From assembly GCF_019061305.1 (NCBI RefSeq), contig NZ_JAHQZT010000001.1, forward strand, positions 327,398-391,397: 64,000 nucleotides of DNA, given 5' to 3'. A program made the translations under genes and the position numbers. This stretch comes from Marinobacterium weihaiense. GTDB taxonomy: Bacteria > Pseudomonadota > Gammaproteobacteria > Pseudomonadales > Balneatricaceae. Below the pieces are notes generated by a model. The model was given only the letters and a program-made list of their open reading frames with translations, had not been told where the DNA came from and searched no databases. Of the stretch, positions 25,155 through 35,900 are shown piece by piece (the stretch's first letter is position 1; every line of letters starts with the position of its first letter).

Positions 25155-28100
25155 TACTGTCCGACATCAGCATCAAGCGCCCGGTTCTCGCGACCGTGAT
25201 GAGCCTGCTGGTCCTACTGGTCGGCCTGATCGCCTATGACCGCCTCAGCGTGCGCGAATATCCCAAGATCGACGTACCCGTGGTATCGGTCGAAACGGTC
25301 TACCCCGGCGCCAGCGCGTCCATCATCGAATCCCAGGTCACCAAGATCATCGAGGATTCACTGTCCGGCATCGAGGGCATTGATTTCATCAGCTCGATCA
25401 GCCGCTCGGAAAAAAGCCAGATTTCCGTCACCTTCAGACTCGAGCGTGACCCGGACGATGCGGCCAGTGAGGTGCGTGACCGGGTTGGGCGTGTGCGCGG
25501 CCAGCTACCGGATGATATCGAGGAACCCGTGGTCGCCAAGTCCGAAGCGGATGCCCAACCGATCATCTGGATTGCGCTTTCGTCGGACACCCACACCACC
25601 ATGGAAGTGACAGATTACGCCGAAAACCGCGTCAAGGACCCGCTGCAGACCGTACCCGGCGTAGCCAGCGTGATGATTGTTGGTGAGCGTCGCTATGCCA
25701 TGCGCATCTGGCTGGACCCACAGAAGATGGCCGCCTATCGCATCGTGCCCGGCGATATCGAAGCCGCCCTCAGTGCCCAGAACGTCGAGATTCCGGCCGG
25801 CCGTATCGAGAGCCGTGACCGCGAATTCACTGTACTGGCACAGACCGACCTGAACACGGTCGAGGAGTTCGAGCGCGTTATCATCCGTAACGACAACGGT
25901 TACCCGGTGCGCGTAAGCGACATCGCCCGTGTCGAGATTGCGCCGGCTTCCGAACGCAATACCGCACGTTTTAACGGCGACAATGCCGTGGCCCTAGGGG
26001 TCATCAAGCAGTCAACCGCCAACCCGCTGGACGTATCGGCCGGCGTACGCGAGATGCTTGAACAAATTGATCAGAACCTGCCCGAAGGGATGCACGCCCA
26101 AATCGGCTACGATTCATCGCTATTCATCGAGGAATCCATTGACTCGGTGTTTACCACGCTCTGGCAGGCCGGGGCGCTGGTGGTGCTGGTGATTTTCTTC
26201 TTCCTGCGCAACCTCAAGGCCACGCTGATACCGGTCCTGACCATACCACTGTCCTTGATCGGCGCCTTTGCCATGATGTCGCTGCTGGGCTTCTCGATCA
26301 ATACCCTGACCCTGCTGGCACTGGTACTGGCCATCGGCCTGGTGGTAGACGATGCCATCGTCATGCTGGAAAACATCTACCGCCACGTGGAAGCCGGGCT
26401 GGACCCGATTCAGGCCGCCTTCAAGGGGGCACGAGAGATCGGCTTTGCAGTCATCGCGACCACTGCCACTCTAGTAGCGGTCTTTGTCCCGGTGGCTTTT
26501 TCCACCGGCCGTACCGGCAAGCTATTCACCGAGTTCGCGCTGACACTGGCGGGGTCGGTTGTGGTGTCGACCTTCATTGCATTGTCGCTCTCGCCCATGC
26601 TCAGCTCCCGCCTGCTGCACCACGAGAAGCGCCACAGCGCCCTGTTCAACCTGATTGAAAACGGTCTCAACACCATCAGCGCTGCCTATCAGTGCCTGCT
26701 GAGCCGAGTCCTGCGCTCGCGCCTGCTGGCGGTAGGTCTGCTGGGGGTTAGTGCAGCCGGAGCCGCCTATTTCTATCAGCAACTCCCTCAGGAACTGGCA
26801 CCGGTCGAGGACAGGGGCACCATCATGACCTTTTCCATCTCACCCGAAGGCTCCTCGGTGGATTACGTCGACCGTTATGCACGCCAAGTGGAGTCCATCG
26901 TCGGCCAGGTACCTGAAGGCATGTACTATTTCGGTGTTGTCGGCTTCCCCAGCGAGACCAACTCACTGACCTTCCTGCGCCTGCAGGACTGGGACGACCG
27001 CGAGCGCAAGCAGCAGGCCATCACCGAAAGCCTCACTCCACAGCTGTACGGCGGCGTAACCGGCAACATGAGCTTTGCCATGAATCCGCCGTCACTGGGC
27101 CAGAGCATCATTTCACGACCGGTGGAGTTCATCATCAAGACCACGGCCGATTATGAGCAGCTGGCGATCATCACTGATCAGATGCTCGCCAGGATGGCGC
27201 AGAACCCGGGGCTGGCCCAGCCGGATACCGACCTGAAACTGAACAAGCCGGAGCTGGTGGTCACATTGGACCGTGACAAGGTTTCGGATGTCGGCATCAA
27301 CGTCAACACCATTGGCCGCAGCCTGGAAACCTTCATGGCCGGCCGCGAACTGACTCGCTACAAGCAGCAGGGCGAGCAGTATGACGTCATACTGCAGGTC
27401 GAAGACCGGTATCGCCAAACCCCCGCAGACCTGACCCATGCCTATGTACGGGGTGACGCCGGTGACATGATCCAGCTCGCCAACCTGGTGCGTGTGGAAG
27501 AAAGCATCACCGCCAAGGAACTGAACCATTTCGACAAGCTCAAGGCCGTCAAGATTCAGGCCATGCTGGCACCGGGATACAGCCTGGGTGAAGCACTGGC
27601 CTTCATGGAAAGCAGCCTGCAGGATATTGCACCGGATGCGCTCTACGACTATGCCGGCCAGTCACGCGAATTCAAGGAATCCAGCAACACCCTGCAGATG
27701 ACCTTTGGACTGGCGCTGATCTTCATCTTTCTGGTGCTGGCAGCCCAGTTCGAGAGTTTCAAGAATCCGCTGATTATCATGCTGTCGGTGCCGCCGGCAC
27801 TGGCGGGCGCCCTGCTGGCACTGCACTACAGTGGCGGCTCGCTGAGTATTTACAGCCAGATCGGTCTGATCACACTGGTCGGCCTGGTCACCAAGCATGG
27901 CATCCTCATTATCGAGTTTGCCAACCAGTTGCAGGATCGCGGCACGGCACTGGCCGATGCCATTGTCGAAGCATCCGCACTGCGACTGCGCCCGATTCTG
28001 ATGACGACCGGCGCAACCGTGCTGGGCGCCCTCCCCCTGGCCATGGCCTTTGGTGCCGGTGCCGAGTCACGTCAGCAGATCGGCTGGGTTATCGTGGGAG

Positions 28101-28207
28101 GCATGCTGTTCGGCACTCTGCTGACACTGTTCGTCATCCCCACCGTCTATAGTTACTTTGGTAAACGCAACTTCCGTCAGGTCGAGCCTGATCCTGCATA
28201 CCGATAA
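25151..28207 (+). CDS. RND multidrug efflux pump, inner-membrane subunit
   Basis: Proton-driven transporter of 1018 residues of the AcrB/MexB superfamily (HAE-1-like or VexF/MexK-like branch). It has the classical 12-helix layout with two large periplasmic loops. The proton-relay aspartate pair is present in TM4 (LVVDDAIVMLEN), and the family motifs ISIKRPVLATVMSLL at the N-terminus and RLRPILMTT near the C-terminus are intact. It pumps drugs, detergents, solvents or bile-like compounds; the range cannot be read from sequence. Regulation is probably by the TetR protein that starts the operon. Confidence 0.96.
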   Translation: MILSDISIKRPVLATVMSLLVLLVGLIAYDRLSVREYPKIDVPVVSVETVYPGASASIIESQVTKIIEDSLSGIEGIDFISSISRSEKSQISVTFRLERDPDDAASEVRDRVGRVRGQLPDDIEEPVVAKSEADAQPIIWIALSSDTHTTMEVTDYAENRVKDPLQTVPGVASVMIVGERRYAMRIWLDPQKMAAYRIVPGDIEAALSAQNVEIPAGRIESRDREFTVLAQTDLNTVEEFERVIIRNDNGYPVRVSDIARVEIAPASERNTARFNGDNAVALGVIKQSTANPLDVSAGVREMLEQIDQNLPEGMHAQIGYDSSLFIEESIDSVFTTLWQAGALVVLVIFFFLRNLKATLIPVLTIPLSLIGAFAMMSLLGFSINTLTLLALVLAIGLVVDDAIVMLENIYRHVEAGLDPIQAAFKGAREIGFAVIATTATLVAVFVPVAFSTGRTGKLFTEFALTLAGSVVVSTFIALSLSPMLSSRLLHHEKRHSALFNLIENGLNTISAAYQCLLSRVLRSRLLAVGLLGVSAAGAAYFYQQLPQELAPVEDRGTIMTFSISPEGSSVDYVDRYARQVESIVGQVPEGMYYFGVVGFPSETNSLTFLRLQDWDDRERKQQAITESLTPQLYGGVTGNMSFAMNPPSLGQSIISRPVEFIIKTTADYEQLAIITDQMLARMAQNPGLAQPDTDLKLNKPELVVTLDRDKVSDVGINVNTIGRSLETFMAGRELTRYKQQGEQYDVILQVEDRYRQTPADLTHAYVRGDAGDMIQLANLVRVEESITAKELNHFDKLKAVKIQAMLAPGYSLGEALAFMESSLQDIAPDALYDYAGQSREFKESSNTLQMTFGLALIFIFLVLAAQFESFKNPLIIMLSVPPALAGALLALHYSGGSLSIYSQIGLITLVGLVTKHGILIIEFANQLQDRGTALADAIVEASALRLRPILMTTGATVLGALPLAMAFGAGAESRQQIGWVIVGGMLFGTLLTLFVIPTVYSYFGKRNFRQVEPDPAYR

Positions 28208-28219
28208 GGAAGCACGCAC

Positions 28220-29530
28220 GTGAAAAAAATGAAGCAACAACTCATTCCACTGCTGTTGGCCGGCTCTCTGGCCAGCACCGGCGCACATGCAGGTGCTCTG
28301 GCTGATCTGTATCAGCTGGCACTGGACAACGATCCTCAGCTCAAAGCTGCTGAAGCGACTTATCTGGCAGGGCAGGAAGCTGTCCCCCAGGGCCGTGCCG
28401 GACTGCTGCCACAGATCAATGCCGGTGCCAGCTACACCCACACGGACAGTGGCGCGCTGGACCAGTCGGCCAAGGACCGAGCCTGGCAGGTATCACTGGT
28501 ACAGCCGGTGTTTGATACCACCAAATGGTTCACCTTCCAGAAGAGTAAGGTGATCAGCGAACAGGCTCGACTGCAGTTCGACTTGGCGCAACAGCAGCTG
28601 ATTCAGCGCTCGGTCAATGCCTATCTGGGCGTGCTCAACGCCATGAGCGCACTGGAAACCGCCCAGGCCCAGGAGCGCGCCCTGAAGCGTCGTCTAGACC
28701 AGGTCAACGCCCAGTTCGACGTCGGCCTGATTGCTATTACAGATGTCCAGGAAGCCCAGGCGTCATTCGACAATGCGGTGGTGCAGCGCATTGACGCAGA
28801 AGGAGCTCTGGCCAACAGCTATGAAGCCCTGGAGCGCCTGGCCGGCGAGTCGCTGGAGCAGGTTGATCCCCTGCGCGAGGATTACCCCATCGAAGCCCTG
28901 TCACCTGCCGATCCGGCCGCCTGGCTGGAAAAGGCGCGCAGCGGCAACCTGGCCCTGAAACTCAGCGAACTGGGGGTGGAAACCAGCCGCCGCGATACCC
29001 AGATTGCCCGTTCGGGCCACCACCCCAAGGTGAATCTGGAAGCGGCCTACGGTTACAGCGAAAACGAATTTCAGCCCACGACCGGGCAGTGGGATGACAA
29101 CAGTCAGGTTGCGCTGACCCTGAGCGTACCGTTGTTCTCAGGTGGCGGCACCAGTTCACGCGTACGTGAAGCCGAACAGGGACTCTATGCCGCTCAGTAC
29201 AACCGCGAAGACCAGTACCGTGCTGTCACCGAGCAGACACGCTCGCTGCTGCGCGATCTGCAGACCAGCGTACAAAGTGTGAAGGCGCGACTGCAAAGCA
29301 TCAAGTCACGCGAAACCGCCCTGCGTGCCACCGAAGAAGGCTTCAACGTCGGCACCCGCAACGTGGTAGATGTGTTGCAGGCGGAGCAGGCCCTGTACCA
29401 GGCCCGCCTCGACTATGCGACAGCTCGCTTCAACCATGTCTCAACCCTGTTCCAGTTCAAGCTGCAGCTGGGTACCCTGAGCCCGGATGATCTGCTGGCA
29501 CTGGACGAATGGCTGGACGCCAGCGCCTGA
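28220..29530 (+). CDS. TolC-family outer-membrane efflux channel
   Basis: Outer-membrane factor of 436 residues with a signal peptide (cleavage near AHA-GA). Duplicated TolC repeats each contain a beta-strand pair and long helices: the first around LLPQINAGASYTHTDSG, the second around HPKVNLEAAYGYSEN. The C-terminal part includes the conserved GTRNVVDVLQAEQALYQARLDYA. It lacks a lipobox, so it is TolC-like rather than OprM-like. It starts 12 bases after the pump gene, and a strong terminator follows, closing the tetR-adaptor-pump-channel operon. Confidence 0.95.
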   Translation: MKKMKQQLIPLLLAGSLASTGAHAGALADLYQLALDNDPQLKAAEATYLAGQEAVPQGRAGLLPQINAGASYTHTDSGALDQSAKDRAWQVSLVQPVFDTTKWFTFQKSKVISEQARLQFDLAQQQLIQRSVNAYLGVLNAMSALETAQAQERALKRRLDQVNAQFDVGLIAITDVQEAQASFDNAVVQRIDAEGALANSYEALERLAGESLEQVDPLREDYPIEALSPADPAAWLEKARSGNLALKLSELGVETSRRDTQIARSGHHPKVNLEAAYGYSENEFQPTTGQWDDNSQVALTLSVPLFSGGGTSSRVREAEQGLYAAQYNREDQYRAVTEQTRSLLRDLQTSVQSVKARLQSIKSRETALRATEEGFNVGTRNVVDVLQAEQALYQARLDYATARFNHVSTLFQFKLQLGTLSPDDLLALDEWLDASA

Positions 29531-29537
29531 GCCACAA

Positions 29538-29572
29538 AAAAAGGCCGGTGAGCTGATTCACCGGCCTTTTTT
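29538..29572 (+). terminator. Bidirectional terminator after the efflux operon
   Basis: Arms GGCCGGTGA and TCACCGGCC with A-run before and T-run after, so it can end both the efflux operon and the convergent gene at 29595. Confidence 0.9.
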
Positions 29573-29594
29573 CATATCCTGATCGAAACGGGGT

Positions 29595-30386
29595 TCAATG
29601 CAGGGTCGGGCTGTCCTCGTCCGAATCCGGAACAATCAACTGGCCCGAACCATCCATGGCCAAAGCGCCCTGTTCCTGTGCCAGCTCCAGCAACTGCTGC
29701 AGCAGCATTTCGGTCAGGTGGGCACTGATGATCAGGCCTGCGGGCGGATCGCCCTCGAACAGCTCCTCGTCCACCAGATCGTCGGCCCTCAGCCCCAGCA
29801 GCAGCGGATTTTCGACAATCAGCGGCGCCAGATCATTCGGTGCAAACACCACATAATCGGACGACACCTGCAGGGCCAATTGGTAAGCATCATGGGCTGC
29901 CTCAGACAGCTGCTTCAGGTAGGCTTTTTCAGCCGCGTTGAACAGCACGCTCAGCTGGCTGGTGCCACCGGACAGATCGGGGCCCCCTTCTACATCGCTG
30001 TAATCAATGCTTTTCACGGCCGGGACGTTATCCAGCTCCCAAGCATCCACGAGAATGCGATCCTCACTATCGACCTCCAGCCATTCACGGTTGACTGCAA
30101 CTGCCAATAGCCCCTCCAGAGCGGCCGCACAGATATTACTGGTGACGATAACGCCGACGCTGGGATTATCCACCTCGGCCGGGTCTTCCACCAGCTGGCT
30201 GGCACGTGCCGACAGCAGCTTCGGATCATCAGCAATCAGCTCCGCCAGTGCCCTCGGGGGGAGGTTGAGTTTCTGCTGACACACCCGGTGAGCCGTGATA
30301 TACGGTTCATGCTGACCGGTGTCCTGCATCACGCGCACGTATTCCTGGCGCAGCTGATCCATCATTTCTGCCAAACGCTGACTCAT
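29595..30386 (-). CDS. Unknown acidic protein with internal duplication
   Basis: Unrecognised soluble, acidic protein of 263 residues. It contains two related segments: LAELIADDPKLLSARASQLV with its following 60 residues in the first half, and LAPLIVENPLLLGLRADDLV with its following residues in the second. Each continues into a helix-rich block (VGVIVTSNICAAALEGLLAVA and AGLIISAHLTEMLLQQLLELA). ATG 30386 is chosen because GAAGAGG sits five bases upstream; a GTG 18 bases earlier is the alternative. It is downstream of another unknown gene on the same strand (24-base gap), and the pair is probably one operon. No function is suggested. Confidence 0.7.
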   Translation of the reverse strand: MSQRLAEMMDQLRQEYVRVMQDTGQHEPYITAHRVCQQKLNLPPRALAELIADDPKLLSARASQLVEDPAEVDNPSVGVIVTSNICAAALEGLLAVAVNREWLEVDSEDRILVDAWELDNVPAVKSIDYSDVEGGPDLSGGTSQLSVLFNAAEKAYLKQLSEAAHDAYQLALQVSSDYVVFAPNDLAPLIVENPLLLGLRADDLVDEELFEGDPPAGLIISAHLTEMLLQQLLELAQEQGALAMDGSGQLIVPDSDEDSPTLH

Positions 30387-30410
30387 ATCGGCCTCTTCAG
30401 TCACGGCGGT

Positions 30411-31058
30411 TCAGTGAATCGTAATGCCGACCGGCTTCACGTCGTCTTTCATTTGATCGAAGGCGACACGCAGTTGCTGCAACGGGATCAAACCGAAGTC
30501 GATTGGATCCTGCGGCAGCTCACACCAGTCCAGCGCCCAAACACGCGTCATCAACTCGTACTCGCCAATCAGCGCATCCAGAAAAATCATCACCGCTTCA
30601 ACGCGCGGGTCCATTTCCAGAATCTTGGGCGCATCCTGCAGGTACACGGCCAGTTGCATCTTGCCGTTGATCACTCGCAATGAACACCAGAACTCTTCAA
30701 TGTCGCACAGCTCTTCGCCCAAGTTCACACAAGAGGGAATCGGATCGTAGCGGTGGTTGAAAGCCCTGAAGGAAATTCCGCTCAGCTCCGGCGCAGCCCC
30801 CACCACGCTAAGCACGGCATGGATGGATTCAGGATAGCCGTCACAGCCGAAGATCATCTCGACCGGGCCTTCTTCGTGCTCCCGTTCGAAATGAAACGTC
30901 AGGTTGCGGTCGATTTTCTGCAGACTGTCACGATAGGTCGTCAGCAGGCCCTCGGCGTCAAAGTGCATCTCCTGCTGGCTTTGCAGCAGTTGGTCGAGAG
31001 TACGTTCGATCTGTTGCCAGAACGCCTCGATCCGTTTCAGATCAGGTTTGAAATTCAT
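30411..31058 (-). CDS. Unknown protein paired with the duplicated acidic protein
   Basis: Unrecognised soluble protein of 215 residues with no signal peptide or membrane helix. The N-terminal third is helical (RIEAFWQQIERTLDQLLQSQQEM); the rest looks alpha/beta with several conserved-looking aromatic and cysteine residues (CVNLGEELCDIEEFWCSL, WALDWCELPQDP). ATG 31058 has GGGTGGG just upstream; a GTG two codons earlier is possible. It lies 21 bases after dcd and 24 bases before the next unknown gene, so all three could share a message. Confidence 0.65.
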   Translation of the reverse strand: MNFKPDLKRIEAFWQQIERTLDQLLQSQQEMHFDAEGLLTTYRDSLQKIDRNLTFHFEREHEEGPVEMIFGCDGYPESIHAVLSVVGAAPELSGISFRAFNHRYDPIPSCVNLGEELCDIEEFWCSLRVINGKMQLAVYLQDAPKILEMDPRVEAVMIFLDALIGEYELMTRVWALDWCELPQDPIDFGLIPLQQLRVAFDQMKDDVKPVGITIH

Positions 31059-31079
31059 GCCCACCCAGTATCAAAAGTA

Positions 31080-31646
31080 TCAGGTTCGCGGAACAACAAC
31101 ACCGGTCTGTCCCTGGTATTTGCCGTTGCGGTCACGATAGGAAGTTTCGCAGACGTCATCCGCACCCAAAAACAGCATCTGTGCCACACCCTCATGGGCA
31201 TAAATGCGCGCAGGCAGTGGCGTCGTGTTGGAGAACTCCAGCGTCACGTGGCCCTCCCACTCGGGTTCCAACGGTGTGACGTTCACGATGATGCCACAGC
31301 GTGCATAGGTGCTTTTACCCAGGCAGATGGTCAGCACATCACGCGGAATACGGAAGTATTCGACGGTACGCGCCAGAGCAAAGGAGTTGGGCGGAATGAT
31401 GCAGACATCAGATTTCACATCGACAAAGCTGTCCGGGTCGAAGTGCTTGGGATCAACGATGGACGAGTTAATGTTGGTGAAAATCTTGAATTCGTCCGCA
31501 CAACGCACATCGTATCCGTAACTGGACGTTCCGTATGACACGATCGGCTGATCGTTGGCCCGACGTACCTGACCGGGCTCGAACGGCTCGATCATTCCAT
31601 GCTCATCCGCCATGCGACGAATCCAGCGATCTGACTTTATACCCAT
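31080..31646 (-). CDS. dcd: dCTP deaminase
   Basis: Converts dCTP to dUTP for thymidylate synthesis. Full length at 188 residues, with the typical start [28 protein letters not shown]. The catalytic region is intact: the nucleotide-binding signature [10 protein letters not shown] and the catalytic glutamate in [19 protein letters not shown]. The family works as a homotrimer related to dUTPase. It begins about 125 bases after the end of the mrp/apbC gene, separated by a terminator, so it has its own promoter. Confidence 0.98.
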   Translation of the reverse strand: MGIKSDRWIRRMADEHGMIEPFEPGQVRRANDQPIVSYGTSSYGYDVRCADEFKIFTNINSSIVDPKHFDPDSFVDVKSDVCIIPPNSFALARTVEYFRIPRDVLTICLGKSTYARCGIIVNVTPLEPEWEGHVTLEFSNTTPLPARIYAHEGVAQMLFLGADDVCETSYRDRNGKYQGQTGVVVPRT

Positions 31647-31721
31647 AACACTCTATCTACCTGAAAAAACAGTCCTGAAAACAGTTCAGCAACGTAACAG
31701 CGCATTCTAACCGTTTTGCAC

Positions 31722-31754
31722 AAAAAAAACCGCCCCGACCAAGGGCCGGGGCGG
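31722..31754 (-). terminator. Terminator after apbC/mrp
   Basis: On the minus strand, arms CCGCCCCG and CGGGGCGG are followed by TTTTTTTT. Confidence 0.92.
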
Positions 31755-31772
31755 AAATATCATCTCGCTGTA

Positions 31773-32870
31773 CTAATCCAATTCGACCGCAATGTTGGGT
31801 ATGGAGTTCCCGCCGGTTGCACATTTTTCTGCCAGGGCCGCGCTGACACGCCGGGCAATCGCTCTATAGCGTTCAGCATGGGCGCTGTCCGGCTCGGCAA
31901 TCACCGTTGGCCGACCGGCATCCGTCTGCTCCCGAATCGCCAGCGCCAGCGGCAACTGACCCAGCAGTTCGGTGTGATAATCATCCGCGATGCGCTCGCC
32001 ACCCCCGGCGCCGAACAGCGCCTCTTCATGGCCGCATTGACTGCAGATGTGCACGCTCATATTCTCCACTACACCCAGCACGGGGATATCAACCTTGCGG
32101 AACATCTCGATACCCTTTTTGGCATCCAGCAATGCGATATCCTGAGGCGTGGTGACTACAACCGCTGCACTGACCGGCACACGCTGCGCCAATGTCAACT
32201 GGATGTCACCGGTGCCGGGCGGCATGTCGATCAACAGGTAATCCAGATCCTGCCACAGCGTTTGGTTCAGCAATTGCTGCATGGCACCACTGACCATGGG
32301 GCCACGCCAGACCATGGGCGTGTTTTCGTCCACCAGATAGCTCATCGACATGGATTGAATACCGTGTCGTTCGATCGGACGAAAGTATTTTTCTTCTGCG
32401 GTTTCCGGTCGCTCGCCTTCCAATACCCCCAGCATCATGCCTTGGCTGGGGCCGTAAATATCGGCATCCAGTATGCCAACACGGGCACCCTCGGCCGCCA
32501 GTGCCAGCGCCAGGTTGACCGTGGTGGTCGACTTGCCGACCCCGCCCTTGCCGGAAGCAACAGCGATGATGTTCTTGACCCCGGCCAATCCGGAAAGCTT
32601 TTTGGGGCTGGGGTGCGCATCGATCTGCTGCTCGATCACCAAACTGATGGCTCGCCCTTCAGCCAGCGGTGCCAGCGCATCTTTCAGCGCCTGCTTGATG
32701 TCAGCGTGGCGCGTGGCGCAGGCGTGCTTGCACTGAATGCGCAGTTCAATGCCGGTCTCGCTGACTTCGACGGCCTGCACGGCACCGGCCGCCGGCAGTG
32801 ATTGCTTCAGATCCGGGTCGATATAGGCCGCCAGGGCCGTTTCAACCTGCTCTCGGGATAACGCTGTCAC
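31773..32870 (-). CDS. apbC: Mrp/NBP35-family iron-sulfur cluster carrier ATPase
   Basis: P-loop ATPase of 365 residues that carries and delivers 4Fe-4S clusters (ApbC/Mrp). An N-terminal MIP18/DUF59-like domain (REQVETALAAYIDPDLKQSL) precedes the deviant Walker A GKGGVGKSTTTVNLALALA, Walker B LLIDMPPGTGD and the CxxC cluster motif in MSVHICSQCGH. GTG 32870 is chosen because AAGGAGG sits four bases upstream; a longer in-frame version overlaps the previous gene. It follows lplT-aas with a 55-base gap and ends at a strong terminator. Confidence 0.96.
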   Translation of the reverse strand: MTALSREQVETALAAYIDPDLKQSLPAAGAVQAVEVSETGIELRIQCKHACATRHADIKQALKDALAPLAEGRAISLVIEQQIDAHPSPKKLSGLAGVKNIIAVASGKGGVGKSTTTVNLALALAAEGARVGILDADIYGPSQGMMLGVLEGERPETAEEKYFRPIERHGIQSMSMSYLVDENTPMVWRGPMVSGAMQQLLNQTLWQDLDYLLIDMPPGTGDIQLTLAQRVPVSAAVVVTTPQDIALLDAKKGIEMFRKVDIPVLGVVENMSVHICSQCGHEEALFGAGGGERIADDYHTELLGQLPLALAIREQTDAGRPTVIAEPDSAHAERYRAIARRVSAALAEKCATGGNSIPNIAVELD

Positions 32871-32925
32871 TGAGCCTCCTTCATTGCCTGTGACGGCAAT
32901 AATAACCAACTGGATTACTGGGACA

Positions 32926-35900
32926 TTATGCCCCAGTTTCCCCAACCAGATCCAGCGCCAGCCGTTTTGCAGCCGCCAGGTCAGTCTTGCCACTGCCCAA
33001 CACCGGAATCTGTTCGACCTTTATCACCTGAGCGGGGCGGTACAGTGCCGGCACATCCGCCTTGCGCAGCCGGGACTGCACGTCTTCCGCATCTTCCTCG
33101 ACCAGTAGCACGATCCGCTCGCCCTTCTTGTCATCCGGCACCGCGACGGCGGCCAGACGCTGCTCCTCATAGCCAAGACCACGCCCCAGCGCCGTTTCCA
33201 CAGCGGACAGCGACAGCATTTCACCGCCCACTTTGGCAAAGCGGGAATATCGGTCCACGATGGTCAGGAAGCCGTCCTCATCCAGGTGGCCCTTGTCACC
33301 GGTCTTGTACCAGCGCAACCCATCCTGTTCGACAACCACTTCAGCGGTTTTTTCAGGGTTGTTCAGATACCCCTTCATGATCTGGCTGCCCCCGAGCAGA
33401 ATCAGGCCATCTTCTCCGATCGGCAGCGGCTCAAGCGTATCTGGATCGACGATGCGGAACATGGAACCCGGCAGTGCCATGCCCACCGTGCCCTGACGCT
33501 CACCCACCTGTACGTTCCAGAAGCGGGTATCCAGGTAGTCCGGCAGATTCACACCGGCCACCGGCGTGGTCTCGGTACAGCCATAGCCTTCCAGCACCGG
33601 CACCTTGAAACGTGCTTCAAAACCGGTCTTGATAGTAGGCGAGAGTTTCTCGGCACCGGCCACCACCACGCGTAAGCTGTCGAACATCAGCGGATGCAGA
33701 CGCTTGTTGCGCATGTAAATGCCCAGGAAGGTGCTGGTGCCGCACAGAATCGTGGCTCGGTAACGCGCCGCCGCCTTGCCGATATTGGCCGCATCCATGG
33801 GGTCGGGGTGGCACACCAGTGGAATGCCTTCCACCAGCGGCAGCATGCAGGTAACCGTCAGACCGAAGGCATGAAACAGCGGCAACGTCGCCAGAATGCA
33901 GTCATCGTTTTGAACGTTCAGCACCGCCGAAATCTGTTTCAGGTTGGCCATCATATTGCGATGACTCAACATCACCCCCTTGGGTGCACCTTCACTGCCG
34001 GATGAAAACAGAATGGCCGCTGTATCATCAAGCCCGCCCTTGCCGGCATAGAGCCACTGCAACACCGGCCGCGGCAGCAACACCGACTGCATCAGCGTCA
34101 GGACTGATTCGGTCTTGCCAATACCTTCCTTGACCGCTTCCAGCTTGACCACCGTTACCCGGGACAGCAACTCCTCGAGCTGCACGCCGCGCTGCTCCAG
34201 CTTTTTCAGGAAGCGCTCCGAAGTCACCAGGGTCTTCACGCCCGCCTGTTCCAAGGCACTGATCAAGGCCGATTCAGGTGCCGTGTAATTGAGATTAACC
34301 ACCGTTTTGCCTGCCATCAGCGCCGCCATGTTGGCAATCGCCCCCCCGGCCGCCGTCGGCAACAGCATGCCCAGATTCTGCCCTTGCAGACGCTTCAAAC
34401 GACGGCTGAACAGGATGCTGGCGGTCAGCAGACGACGGTGATTCAGCACCGGACCATTCAGGTCGGTCAAGGCCCAGTCCGTCGGCGCACTCTTGGCGGT
34501 GCGGATGAAGGCCGCCGGCAGGGTTTCCAGAGTGTCGGTGTATTCGTTCCAGGCCCGTACCGACAGCTCGACCACCGCCTGCTTGACCGCTTCGGCACGA
34601 GATTCCAGTGGCAGCGGCGTGCCGAAGGAGACAATGACGTCACGACGAATCCCCTGACTGGCAATGGCCTGCAGGCGTTCGCTGGAGCGAGAGAAACGGC
34701 TGCCCCACAGTCCGCGCAGATAGAACGGTACGATACGGACTGCCGGCAAGGTTTCATCCTCACCAACCTGTGCGATACGTTCGAAGCCGCGCTTGAATTC
34801 ACCCAGCTGCCCACTGTAGCTGATGGCACCTTCAGGGAAGAGACAGACCACCTTGCCGTCGGCCAGCAACTGACGCACCTGTTTCATGGCACTGCGGCTA
34901 CCACCGGTGGAGATCGGAATGACACCATAGAGATCCAGAAACCAGCGTAGATACCAGCGTTCGTAAATGGAACGTTCCATGACAAAATGGATATGGCGCG
35001 GGCAGGCCATTTGGACCATGGCCCAGTCCAGCCAGCTGATATGGTTACCCAGCAGGAGCACGCCTTCACCACTGGCCGGCAGATGCTCAAAGCCCTGCAC
35101 CTTGAGGTTGTAGCGGCGTCGAACCAGCGCCGACACCAGCAGACGAATCAGTGCCTGGGGCAGCACCAGGACCGCAAAGCACGCACCGGCCACACCGACG
35201 GCACCGAGCAACCAGAGCAGATTCAGAGACGGAATCGATACCAGAGCACTGCCGACGGTCAGGATCAGGAAGGCCAGCATGCCGAGATTCTGCACGAAAT
35301 TGTTGCCCGCCAGCACACGCCCCAAGCGCACTTCGGGGGCGTTGAACTGAATCAGCGCGTTGAGCGGTATGGTCATCAATGCACCGCTGACGCCGATCAG
35401 CAGAAAGGCAACAGCACTGAGCCAGATGGAATCCAGCGTCGGCAGCATGAGCAGACCGGCCGCCACCCCCACGGCACCGAGGGGAATCAGCCCGGCATTG
35501 ATGAAATGACGCGACAACCGAGCCGCCAGCACCGACCCCAGCAGAATACCGATGCCCGCCATGGCCATCACGCTTTGAATCACGAAGGTATTATTCTGCT
35601 GCAAATGCGCTTCGGCGTAGGCCGGAAACACGGCCAGCATCACCTGGCTGACCGACCAGAACAGGGTCAAGCCAATGATGGACAGCAGGATAACGCGTGG
35701 CTCCCCCAGTGCTCGCAGGTTGCGCTTGAGGCTACGCCCGGTGAGGTAATCCTGCATGTCGAAGTGCTGAGTGCAGTCGGTTGTGCTCAACGCGGGCAAG
35801 CGATAGGCCAGCACCAGCTCGATCAGTGCACCGCCTACCAACAGCCAGCCCAACGGCGCCACTTCGGTCAGGATACCGGTTGTTGTCATGCTTTCCAGGC

